A DNA stretch of 64,000 nucleotides from Dipylidium caninum (Eukaryota; Platyhelminthes; Cestoda; Cyclophyllidea; Dipylidiidae), in the NCBI GenBank assembly GCA_017562135.1, contig QEYB01000229.1:248001-312000 (forward strand), read 5' to 3'. The notes under the pieces are model-generated. The model saw only the letters and a list, made by a program, of their open reading frames with translations. It was not told where the DNA came from and did no database searches. The position numbers and the translations under genes are program-made. Positions 1 through 9,026 of this stretch are shown piece after piece. Position 1 is the stretch's first letter. The number at the start of each line of letters is the position of its first letter.

Positions 1-492
1 CAGATGAATAAGTTAAAGACAGTAGACGGAGGGAAGAGGCGGGCGATGTTCAAGGGGGAGGAAGGAAGGGAGGAAGGAGGGCAGACATCAGACTGCCTCG
101 TGGCCACGCGCTGCTTTGAGCACTCGTTGACAAATTCTGGCGCAAATATCGCTCGTTTTCCTCCTCACAAAGTTTTTTGAAGGCCAAAAGAATCAAAAAA
201 TGAAGAGGATATCAAACAGGCAGAGGTCCCCTTTTTGTCCTCGACAGATGAAACAGTTTTCAAGAATGAAATACATAAATTGCTGTCGAGATGGCAAGAA
301 GTCGTAGCTAATTGAGGAAACTTATACTATTTCGTAAAGTTTATTGACGGTAAGAAAAAAATTGCACCTCATTTCATTTCACAAAACGGACGGGGCTTTC
401 GGGTAGGCCGCATATTTTTGGCTGTGATCAGTGGGAGGACCCAAACCGGAGCACGTGGGACGCCGATAAACAAAGCTTTCCTTTCTTCCCAG
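1..492. other. Sequence upstream of the first visible SLC3 exon
   Basis: A purine-rich tract (about 28-90, runs of GGAAGG and GGGAGG) is followed by AT-rich DNA ending in a pyrimidine-rich acceptor, CTTTCTTCCCAG, at 481-492. No exon could be supported here. The 5' exons of the SLC3-like gene, which should encode the cytosolic tail, the membrane segment and the start of the ectodomain, must lie to the left of the window or be too diverged to see. Confidence 0.4.
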
Positions 493-765
493 CTTCATGC
501 AACAGCGGCAGTACTGACGGGCGTGCTGGATGCTGACAAGAATGGCGTGCAAAACTGGAAGGGCATCGGCCAGGAAATCAACGGCGAGGGCGACTCGGTG
601 GAGAGTCTGTTGGCGGGGCTCAATTCAGCGGCGAGTGAGAAGAAGATCTCGCTAATGCTGGGGATACCATTGTACGCGACGAGTGAACGACATCCGTGGT
701 TCACACAAAGCGTCCTCATGAACCCGGCCAGGTTCGCGAACTTCTACTTGTGGAGGAAAGAGAAG
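493..765 (+). CDS. SLC3-like gene, first visible exon
   Basis: The acceptor is CTTCCCAG at 485-492 and the donor is GAAG|GTAGGA after 765. The exon is 273 nt, phase 0 to phase 0, and starts LHATAAVLTGVLDADKNG. It encodes the barrel segment corresponding to the SLC3 stretch between the aspartate-rich strand and the YYxW motif, seen here as FYLWRKEK. Confidence 0.7.
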
Positions 766-2944
766 GTAGGAACGGGGAACTCCGCTTCGCTGAATTGGGA
801 GCGTTCTCCAATGCCCCAGACATTTCCGTGCTTTTCTGCGCCCTGCCTCACCCTCTCCCCACTTATTCTGCTCCAATAGCCCGTGAACCTAATTGAGGCG
901 CGGTACTATGCCTTCAACAGCGTGAGGAATGAGTATTACCGCCACATACATGGGAATCCGGCCTCACCAATGCTCAATCTGTCCAACACAGAGGTGACAC
1001 TCGCTCAGATATGTATAATAAATTGCTACTGTTTTGTTATAAGTAACAAATACATTTAACGTGCTCTTGAAGGTTCAAAACTGAATTGAAATCGGTGATT
1101 GCGTTTTGGAAAAAGGAGCTTGGAATTAGCGGAATACTCGTCACCAATTCCACTAATATTCTGCCTGACACGGCCTCTGCCCTAAAAACCATCCTCTCCT
1201 CGGGTCTTGACGGTGAGTGACCACACTTTAATGGGTCTCCGAAGACGCGATGAAAGCATTGAAGTAGACATTCCACGACTCCACATTCACCCGCCTCACT
1301 GCGCTCACCTCCCCACAGACGCGAATACCTTTGCGTGGTTCGCCGACCACCCCTCCGCCGACAAGCTGCTCACCGACAAACGCCTCTGCTACGTGGAGCT
1401 CATCAACAATGAGCGCATCACCACCCGTACGGAGGATGTTGAGGCTCAACTCCACCCCAGTGAGTCTCTGTCCCACCCACATTCTCCAACTTTTTCCAAC
1501 CCCAAAAAAAGCCTTGTCTGATGCCACAGCGTGGCTGGTTCTGTTAAACTTTCTCGTCTCGGCCGATTGATGGGATCTGGTCATTGTCGGGAGTTGGTTG
1601 GTCACCTGAAGAAGGGAGGCCGTTTTAATGATCGTCAGCAGTTGTCATCGTGGCGGTAGGCGTCAAAGAAATGAGAAAACTTCTCTGGACAGGAAGAAAC
1701 TGACGTCTTGTTGGCACGACACTTTGCCACTTCGAAGTGGTGTTGTAACCTGTAGCCGTCGGTCAACGCGTAGGCGGCGGCGGGCGATTTCGAGGGCCCA
1801 ATTTAATAAGTGCGTCTCTTCGGGATGTTCAGTCTCCCAGCATCCAACTGCGACGGTAGACGACCACGTGGTGAGTGACGCGCCTGTTGCAGTCGGGTCG
1901 CATCGACTCGCGTGGAGGTAACGTGGCTCTCGTTACAATGCAACTCTTGTCACAGTTTTTCCCAACTCCACGCGCTCCACCAGGACTGACACGCGATTCT
2001 GACGTCGCGAAGTGGCTGGGGGAGATTCGGTGCCTCGTCTCTCGTGGAGTTGATGGGTTTAGATAGGAGCGTTCACAGCTCGACGTCTATGCCGCTCGTG
2101 GCGAGTATGACAGCCGCACCAATCACGTTCAACTTTAAAAAGAGACAAGCGTCATTGTCGTGCACTCCAACCTCCTTCTCACTCGCCCTCCCAACATTTG
2201 CCTCGAAGCACAAGTATATTTTTTGCTAACTCACTAAGTGCATAGTAAACGGTGTTGCATTTAGTTCTCGCCGAGATCAAGCAGCGCTCCTGTTCCCCCG
2301 TCTGGCGCCTCGTGCAGCGCTCCTCCGACTTCACTGACTACTTTTCGTTGCAACAATTCGTGTCTTTCCTACCCGGGCTCAGTCTGCTGAGGGCGGGCGA
2401 GGAGGTTCAGCTGGTGAGTCATGAGACGAGGTCAAAAAGCCTCCCATCATGCGTTTCTCCCAATTGGCAGTGTAAGGCTGTGACCTCCTTGCAGATGACT
2501 GGAACAACAGAGCTCATCACGTGGCGCTACGACGACCAGGCCGATTTCACGACCTACTGGCCGGACAACGTGCTGCCGGAGGAGACGGCGAGGAATCGGC
2601 TACAGCAGTGGGTGCGCTATCTGCAGCAGACGGTGGCAGTGTCCGGATCCATATTCAACACTGGATGGGACACCAACGACGTGCGCATCCTGTCAATACC
2701 ACGGACGGAGAACCTCTTCGTTGTGGAGCGAGGCTACCTGCCTAATGTGCAGTACAAGGCCACTTTCGTGGTGAGCTTCCAGGCCCTGAATGCATTCGTC
2801 AATCTAGCCGACGTGGTGTCTGTGCCGGATGGCAGCCCGTTTGTCGACCTCGTCTACGAGAAAAGAGGCTACTTCACTGGCGACCGTCTTAAGCTCGACT
2901 GGACCTATGTGGTCAACAATGATGTCTTCATCACTTTCTCCTGA
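493..2944 (+). CDS. SLC3-family amino-acid transporter heavy chain (4F2hc/rBAT-like), 5' partial, possible frameshift
   Basis: In this family the protein is a type II membrane glycoprotein that forms a disulphide-linked pair with an SLC7 light chain and takes it to the surface. Its ectodomain is a glycoside-hydrolase-13-like barrel without activity. Exons seen: 493-765, 880-993, 1073-1212, 1319-1459, something unresolved between 1460 and 2264, 2265-2413, and 2495-2944 with stop TGA. Family-like segments in order: ISLMLGIPLYATSERHPWF where active enzymes carry the D..PNH motif, FANFYLWRKEK, PMLNLSNTE, VIAFWKKELGISGILV (the FW..GVDGF position), FVSFLPGLSLLRAGEEVQL (the LPG.P...GDE position), and a C-terminal beta domain with RLKLDW. 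The usual catalytic residues are absent, as in 4F2hc. One extra A in the run 1077-1080 breaks the frame at the start of exon 3, so this is either a sequence error or a damaged copy. The family assignment rests on remembered motif order, not on a search. Confidence 0.72.
880..993 (+). CDS. SLC3-like gene, exon with the LNLSN motif
   Basis: The acceptor is CTCCAATAG and the donor GAG|GTGACA, giving 114 nt in phase 0. It encodes PVNLIEARYYAFNSV and later PMLNLSNTE, equivalent to the DLN..NP segment of SLC3/alpha-amylase family members. It joins in frame to the preceding exon. Confidence 0.68.
1073..1212 (+). CDS. SLC3-like gene, exon 3, with an out-of-frame A run
   Basis: The acceptor is TTGAAG and the donor GACG|GTGAGT. 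The useful frame reads TELKSVIAFWKKELG and continues to the donor. The preceding exon ends in phase 0 but this frame needs one base fewer. The inverted duplicate near 12.0 kb has three A residues where this copy has four (1077-1080), and three would restore the frame. Confidence 0.65.
1085..1670 (+). repeat. Duplicated segment A (SLC3 exons 3-4 and introns)
   Basis: This stretch reappears as its reverse complement at about 11415-12010. The match includes exons 3 and 4, the intron between them, and about 200 bp of downstream intron. Since introns are included, it was copied as DNA and not through an mRNA. Confidence 0.9.
1319..1459 (+). CDS. SLC3-like gene, exon 4
   Basis: The acceptor is CCTCCCCACAG and the donor CCCA|GTGAGT. 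It joins exon 3 through a split GAC codon (phase 1) and ends in phase 1. The product begins DANTFAWFADHPSADKLL and continues with a strand-helix unit, KRLCYVELINN, matching the part of the SLC3 barrel after the GVDGF position. The intron between exons 3 and 4 is 106 bp. Confidence 0.7.
1841..1870 (+). CDS. Possible 30-nt exon of the SLC3-like gene
   Basis: A good acceptor (TCAGTCTCCCAG) and a good donor (GTG|GTGAGT) flank 30 nt. That keeps phase 1, so it could link exon 4 to the exon at 2265. The ten encoded residues are not family-specific. An alternative exon starting at 1984 (LTRDSDVAKWLGEIRCLV) has no convincing donor in the right phase. Something is expected here, because the family barrel needs more residues than the flanking exons supply. 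Confidence 0.3.
2265..2413 (+). CDS. SLC3-like gene, exon with the LPG motif
   Basis: The acceptor is GCATTTAG and the donor CTG|GTGAGT. It starts in phase 1 and ends in phase 0. The product ends FVSFLPGLSLLRAGEEVQL, which matches the late barrel motif of SLC3 proteins (leucine-proline-glycine, then GDE). The following intron is only 81 bp, is divisible by three and has no in-frame stop. Confidence 0.7.
2495..2944 (+). CDS. SLC3-like gene, terminal exon (C-terminal beta domain)
   Basis: The acceptor CCTCCTTGCAG is followed by 149 codons and TGA at 2942-2944. The helix LPEETARNRLQQWVRYLQQ and the following strands fit the SLC3 C-terminal region, in which a loading helix precedes the beta sandwich. 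The last strands carry DRLKLDWTYVVNNDVFITF, close in pattern to the end of 4F2hc. AT-rich 3' sequence follows, with ATTAAA-type signals near 3126. Confidence 0.75.
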   Translation: MTGTTELITWRYDDQADFTTYWPDNVLPEETARNRLQQWVRYLQQTVAVSGSIFNTGWDTNDVRILSIPRTENLFVVERGYLPNVQYKATFVVSFQALNAFVNLADVVSVPDGSPFVDLVYEKRGYFTGDRLKLDWTYVVNNDVFITFS

Positions 2945-4119
2945 AACTCTTACCACTGTGTCGTATTTGTGTACATATATTACTTTGTTCATTTCGAAAT
3001 ATATTTACATGCTGTTTTTATGATTGCTTTAATTTGGAGAGAATCTCGTCTGCCTGCTTTGCTGCACACCAATCATTTACGCCTCAGTTTGGGTGTAGAT
3101 GTCATCCTTTTTGACGATATTTCTAATTAAAGGAAATTTTTTGTTCTAACGATTTACGAAGTTTTGAGCCATGGTATTGAACCACTGAAATTAGAGGTTC
3201 GGGCGATAGAAATAGAGAAAAACGAAAAAATCAATGTCATTATCCAGATCTATATTCTGCTAGACAAATATACACCCAGCAGATACAACGATGAAAAAAA
3301 ATATAAACAATTATCATATTTTAACTAAAAAACTGCAAATAAGTAGTTGTAAAAATTTTTGTTCTCGTGCTGACGATTCCATTTCCGGTGCGTAGCTTGT
3401 GAATACACGCTTAATTGGCTTAAGGTTAAGCGTTTTCCAAAAAATTGCCAGAAACGTCCACGAATCTTGCAGCTAACGTTTCATCCAACCAGGTTTGTCA
3501 AGGACGGTGTAAAAATATTTAACGCTGATTTACAATCTCATAAGATTAAAAGATTGTCTGGCTGTATGATCAAGTCAAGACAGTTAAATTGGACATTCGC
3601 AGACTTTGGGACGTCGTGCCTACTTCACATAAAAATAACTCCCCATCCGACTGCAAAGGATTTTTCGAATTTTACAAAATACTTGTGTGTCGCGATTAAA
3701 AAGCGATTCAATGTTTAATTACATCCATTCAAATTTCATTGTTTTAATTATGTAAATTTTAAATAAGGTCAAAACACGATACGAGGTGCGTGTGCGGACA
3801 ATCAAACAAATATTGCCAGAATTGTTGCTCTATATTATAACCAACATGTCTCCGAAAGAATTACGTAATTTTATGCAGAGGGCTTTACAAATCTCAAGCA
3901 CACCAAAATACTCACGACCGCGTGCAGAGAACGAAAAATTTGCTACTCAGATCCTGCCTCAGTACACTTACAGAGACTATCTAATTGGTGTAGGCATTTA
4001 TGGTATGTGAGAAAGTACTACCTTCTTCGTTTTTATAGGCACATTTTCATCAGCCAGCAGACATTTTGTGACGCAGGAAGCCTGTGGTTCGAGGGATCAC
4101 ATCTTTGCTGATGCACGGA
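2945..4119. other. Intergenic, AT-rich, no gene supported
   Basis: Two short open frames (3467-3718 and 3786-4010) are present, but neither shows a recognisable family or paired splice signals. I read this as the 3' flank of the SLC3-like gene. Confidence 0.4.
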
Positions 4120-4590
4120 GAGAAGTTAAAGCGTCGGTCCTCATGCTCACCTGGACATGGAAACTAATATTTCAAGCATTTGACTCGGTAGACACGTTGT
4201 TGTTGTTAAGCAACACAGTGAATGATGTTGGTAATGGGTCAGTTCCGTCTTGCGGTGTACCATGACCGTTGGCAATAGTCCGTGTGATGCCCCGATATTG
4301 AGTGAGAGGAGGGAGTATTGATGAGAAATTTCCTTGCTTTCTTAGGATCCATTAAGTTTGAAGACAATGATGGGGTCGAGTAGCACAGTGCGGCAGCGTT
4401 ACGCCAGTCGTTATATACTAGAATCAGAAGCCGATGATGCCAGCCTGTCACGACATGATTCAACATTTCAGACCTTGAGAATAGCCAATATTCTCAGTGC
4501 CTCTCCATTTTGGACGGTGCCTGCACCAACTCGCGTCTCCTTCGCGCTTGTGGTGGACGAGAAGAGTCGCGCCTCATATCGTCGCCGTTG
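4120..4590 (+). pseudogene. Degenerate inverted copy (segment B) of the minus-strand gene near 8-9 kb
   Basis: 4120-4508 matches the reverse complement of about 8578-9026, and 4514-4590 matches that of about 8068-8142. About 430 bp, including one exon and two short introns of the source, are missing at the junction near 4510. Substitutions and small indels have broken the frames. Shared landmarks are EVKASVLML, VDTLLLLSNTVNDVGNG, and the stretch encoding LMRxFLAFL. Confidence 0.7.
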
Positions 4591-4593
4591 GCA

Positions 4594-6640
4594 ATTGTGG
4601 GCCAGGAGGCCGATGGGCGATGGTGGTGGGGTAGAATGAGCGGGTGTTGTTTTTTGCTCCGGAATGAAACGCATGAGAGTAGCAAGCGTCTGGGCAAGTT
4701 GCCTTGTGTCGGTGAAGGCATTCAGCGTCGTTGAGGGCGGTTGTTTCTCTCTGTCGCTGTAGGCCAGATTTTTGCCTCAGGATGGAAAGAAAAGGGGGAG
4801 GAGGTGAGTGCCTCGCCACTCGGTCTGTGGGAGTTGCAACATTTGCACTCAACGGCGCGGAAGTGAAGCACGGCGACTTTTCCGCTGAGGTGGCAGTAGA
4901 AGACGAAGGGGAAGGTGAGGGATGGAGGGAGAGAGGGAGGCAGGACGGAAGTACGAGAAGGCGGAGTTGAGAGGGGTACGCAAAAAGCGAAGTGGAGGGA
5001 AGAAGGAAGCAAGAAAATAGGTGGAATTTGGGGAGGGGGTAAGCGTCTCTTTCTGGTTTGGCGTCATGGTTGGCCTTTGGCGTCATCAGATTTGCGTAAA
5101 CTAACGCGAGACAGGACAGTCTTTTTACGTGCCAGTGCACTTTGATTCTGTGAAAAGAGGCAGGAGATCGTGTGTCTGCCAGTCACGCTGGCCTCTGAGG
5201 GTAAGTGGCGAAACAGAGGAAGTGATGACCAGCTTTCGTGACCTGTGAATCGTCAAATTTCTTCGTCACAATAATTTCTTCTCCCTTGGTCAAGGGGGAA
5301 CGAGGAGGAAGCTCACACTAACTCAGTCGGAGCAGTTTAGTTGGCTGGAGCCTCCCTTTCCCTTCCTCCATCCCCTTTTCTTTCTCTGCTTCCCTGCCCC
5401 TGAACTCCTTTTCTCAAGTCAGAGAACAGCCTCATTAACCGATTGATCGCTTATGTTCGTTGGTGAAGCGAGCTCGAGAAACCCCACGAGGAGGGTTTCT
5501 GTGGTGAGAGCCCGTCAATCGCCAAGCGGTGGGACTTTCTCCACAGCCATGCTGCCAAATGCCCTGGGGACAGGGAAACCGGAGAAGGAGAAGGAATGTT
5601 AGAAATAAGGGGAGGCGTGTTGTGACGGAGGAAGAGTGACTAGAGAAGACCTTAGGCGGTGGAGTGGCGGCAACAAAAGTTGTAATGGTGGTGTCGCTTC
5701 TACTGGTCGGCGAAAGGCGGTTTTTGTCCTCTGGTGGTGGATTGTGCGGCTTGTGCGAATGAATGCCCAACAGCACCTCGTATTCGGTAACCGCCAAAAA
5801 TGCCCGATTACCGGCCGACCTCGACGCCCCGCCCTCGCGGGTTTGGCACTTATGGAAAGCAGTTAAGACTGATGAAGCTAATAAAAAACCCTCAAAATAG
5901 TTAGCAGTCACAAAGTGTTTACGCAAGGCATAATCGCATGTTTATGTTGTTGCGCGGCTGTTTTATCTCGTTTGCCATACGCGATTATGCGTGACATCAG
6001 TGGGCTGCGATAAATAAATGGCTTCTTACGATTGCCCATTTTCTTAGTCAGTCTTATCAGAATGCGGTTTGACTGGGGACATGATGATGTGTGGCGAGTC
6101 CTGTGCGACCATGCCAAACATCTGGAAGCGAAAATCCGCAGAATGTGGCTACCAGAAAGTCTAATTCTACATATTACTCAAAGCAGTAAATTAAGATGCA
6201 CAAACAAACTCCGCAGGCGACAAATGGCTCGACAAATTATGATTGTCAACTAAGACGATTCCCACAATGGTCGTATTTGTTCTGTCGCAGGCCCAAAGCT
6301 ATGAGATGTCCGTTTTAAACGATTAGGTGAAAGACGCTAGTTCACGTGGGGAATATAATGTCTGGCCAAGAAATCTCCCCGAGCCATTAGGAAAGGCATT
6401 CCTTGGTGAGGAGAAATGTTAGAGGGCGTCTAAACACAAAGATAACTGATCATAATAATATTAGCCTGCCTGCTTTGGTATTTGCAGCAAAATATTTTTC
6501 GGTGAATGACATTATTTGACTTTTATGTGAATGCTGTTGCCAATAGACATTCCGAATACTCGCAACCTGCTTCTATTTATCCAATTGGAGTAGTCCCACG
6601 GCGTCTTTCGAAGAAATTAACGGGTAATCTTTTTGGCTGT
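4594..6640 (+). repeat. Direct duplication C, copy 1 (about 2.05 kb)
   Basis: Nearly the same sequence as 12628-14680, in the same orientation. The left edge is at GTGGGCCA(A)GGAGGCC and the right edge is just after CGTCTTTCGAAGAAA. Most differences are one-base length changes in homopolymers, with more substitutions around 5600-5870. A purine-rich tract (about 4905-5040) lies inside. No gene is supported, although a frame at 6032-6253 (MRFDWGHDDVW...) is preserved in both copies. Confidence 0.9.
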
Positions 6641-7969
6641 GTACATTCTACAGACAACTGTTTTTGTTGTTAATTATCAAAGGTACTTGAATCACTCTTG
6701 GCAGATTTATATGAGTCCTCTTACTCTGTTATTGCAATATTAAATCGAGAATTAACCTTTGTGAAGCTTCTAAACTGTCATTCATTTTGTGCTCAATTTA
6801 AGTCTCTTAATGCACCTCCGGGACGCTGAACTATATAATATTTTTAACGTTCGATTTTAATTTTTTTGCGCACAAATAATAAAACACTCTACTGCATCAA
6901 TATCTGAATTGTATTTAATAATGATATTATATCTCCCAACATGTGCGACTTATTATGCAAAAGCGCTCTCTGGGTGTCGCAAAAATTTGGGGAAGACAGC
7001 TTTAATTGCTTTCAATATTATTTGATATCCGTCCTTGAATTATGCTCGCGCTGTAAACAAATATGCGCCCGTTGTGCGACACCGTGCCATTGCTGGTTCA
7101 CTTTCAGACTTCTTCATTTGTGTTATGTACAAATAAAATAGCAAACACGAAGAATGTTTGCTCGAAGTTTTGATTTGCACTTTGCGAACTACATTTCACG
7201 ACATTATTATTCAGTCAACTTCTCAAAAAATTACTACATTCAGTACAGAGTCACTATGCTTTCGTTGACAGACAGCTTACTCGCAAACTGAAGTGTCCAG
7301 CAAAACGCCCTTCGTTGCTATAATGTCAAAATGCCTAAAGCAAAAGTCCATGTCAATGTACAGAGGAAACTATTTCCTGCGGGGCCTCTCAAAAGTTTCG
7401 TATTCAGAGCACCAGAAACACTAACTGTCAATCGAGTGATACCCACAAGATGAACATCGTGAGAATTTACAGAACATTGCCAGCACAGAAATTGGCCGGA
7501 AAAACGCCACTGATTTCCTTGGCAAACGACCGAATCTTCTCGCGATTAAATTTAGGCAATTCATCAAACAAGAGGCAGCGTTAACGAAGAAATAAATCAA
7601 ATCCCCGTGAAAAGTGCCAACAGAGGAGAAAAGTCATGTAACAGAAAGCACATTTAACATTTAAAACAATTATAAGAAAACATTACACAAATTCTACAAA
7701 TACACCAATTTCGCTCCACTGCAGTTAAACCCTCTCAAAGGGGCCACCAGTCAAATGACATCTCAGAGGCGTCCACACAAAAGGCATACACAAGGGGGAC
7801 CACACCAAGTGGGACAGTGGGCATTAGAAAAGTAAAAAAGTGGAATGTTTGCGTGCGCAAATTTACACACTTACACGCCTCGATGACAAGGATTCTACTA
7901 ACAAATAAAACATTCATACATCAATGAAAATAAGAACATAAAAAATAACACAGTCGCTCGTGGCCAAAA
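6641..7969. other. AT-rich intergenic stretch, nothing recognised
   Basis: Low GC, short open frames only, no paired splice sites or family motifs. It forms the 3' flank of the minus-strand gene ending at 7970. Confidence 0.4.
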
Positions 7970-8215
7970 CTAATTGCGCGTCGAGTGCAGCTGCACCGCA
8001 AAGAGTTCGCTGCTCCGCTTCTGCGCTCCCACCGCCGCCTGTCTCGACCGCAGTGTCGCCCTCACCAAAGGCGACGACATGAGGGCGCGAATCTTCTCGT
8101 CCACCACAGCGCGAAGGAGACGCGAGTTGATGCAGGCACCGTCTGTGCTATTGGCAAGGGAGCCACACGACGACGTCGAAGAGGCGTTCCCACCCGTCTC
8201 CTTCACCGACAGTGG
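7970..8215 (-). CDS. Unrecognised gene, terminal exon
   Basis: 246 nt: 81 codons and a stop, in phase 0 after the TTGCCATTTCAG acceptor. The product begins PLSVKETGGNASSTSSCG and carries a helical segment, INSRLLRAVVDEKIRALM. A degenerate copy of its middle part is at 4514-4590 on the plus strand, evidence that this exon belonged to the duplicated unit. Confidence 0.55.
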   Translation of the reverse strand, partial: PLSVKETGGNASSTSSCGSLANSTDGACINSRLLRAVVDEKIRALMSSPLVRATLRSRQAAVGAQKRSSELFAVQLHSTRN

Positions 8216-8770
8216 CTGAAATGGCAAAGATGCACGAGATGTCGCCGCAAACGCAGCCACGACAATGCCTCTCCTCACTCCACACACTCACACCCAGTAG
8301 AGGACCGTCATGCATTAGCTTCTCTGTCCTCGCCCGAACCAACCGGTCAAAGTCCTCGCGTCTCCTCGCCTCGCTCGTGACCGACTTAGCCGAAGTCTCC
8401 CGATGCCTCTCGTTTTCTCGATCGTCTCCCCGAACCACCGTGTCCCGCTCTCGGAGTCTGCATAACAAATTACAACACCACGTATTCACGGCGAATCAGT
8501 GATTAATTAATTAATTCAGCACAACCGCTTCTTTCCCTACCCGAGGAGTTGACGTTGCAGGCTTCGCCATCTCCGAGGTGGAGGGGCACTGAGAATACTG
8601 GTTACAATTGTAGGCCACAGGAGCCTGAAAAGCTGAGGTATGTCGCTGCAGACTGGCACAATCGGCGTATTGGTGCTGTTGATATCCGCAACACTGATTT
8701 TGGTAGGCAACGTGGCAAGCTGCCTGGTAACGACTGGCGTACGCTGCCGCCTCTGTGCTACTCGACCCCA
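7970..8770 (-). CDS. Unrecognised gene, last three exons
   Basis: Three phase-compatible exons on the minus strand: about 8770-8541 (left limit uncertain), 8457-8292, and 8215-7970 ending in a stop. The introns are 83 and 76 bp with donors CTCGG|GTAGGG and GGT|GTGAGT and acceptors TTATGCAG and CATTTCAG. The first exon can encode a hydrophobic stretch (LFRLLWPTIVTSIL) followed by a basic one (PPPRRWRSLQRQLL). The second is highly charged (LRERDTVVRGDDRENERHRE) and the third is helical and basic, ending QLHSTRN. This could be a membrane segment followed by a cytosolic tail, but I do not recognise the family. In the first exon another frame, rich in Tyr, Gln and Cys, is also open, so its reading is less sure. 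Confidence 0.5.
8292..8457 (-). CDS. Unrecognised gene, penultimate exon
   Basis: 166 nt starting in phase 2 and ending in phase 0, encoding 55 charged residues that include RRREDFDRLVRARTEKLM. The strong acceptor (AATTTGTTATGCAG) and the donor GTGAGT make the boundaries credible. Confidence 0.55.
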
Positions 8771-9026
8771 TCATTGTCGTCAAGCTCAATGGATTCTAAG
8801 AAAGCAAGGAAATCTCTCATCAATACTCCCTCCTCTCACTCAATATCGGTGGGGCATCAGCACGGACTATTGCCAACGGTCATGGTACACCGCAAGACGG
8901 AACTGACCCATTACCAACATCATTCACTGTGTTGCTTAACAACAACAACGTGTCTACCGAGTCAATGCTTGAAATATTAGTTTCTATGTCCAGGTTGAGC
9001 ATGAGGACCGACGCTTTAACTTCTCC
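8578..9026 (-). repeat. Segment B source, inverted relative to 4120-4508
   Basis: The minus strand of this stretch carries the less damaged version of the segment. In it, a frame over about 9249-9046 (KMPCELELTNSLPKLCADC...) runs into a frame at about 9045-8890 (EVKASVLMLNLDIETN...) if one base in the GGGGG run at the join is an error. That suggests further upstream exons of the minus-strand gene, but I cannot define them. Confidence 0.6.

Noticed and set aside
1228..1605. 125-codon minus-strand frame over the SLC3 exons
   Set aside because: Shadow of the plus-strand exon 4. The plus frame has splice sites and family motifs.
4574..5140. Long minus-strand frames at 4574-5140 and 12307-13116
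   Set aside because: They arise from the purine-rich tracts of duplicated block C, giving Ser/Pro/Leu low-complexity translations with differing breaks in the two copies.
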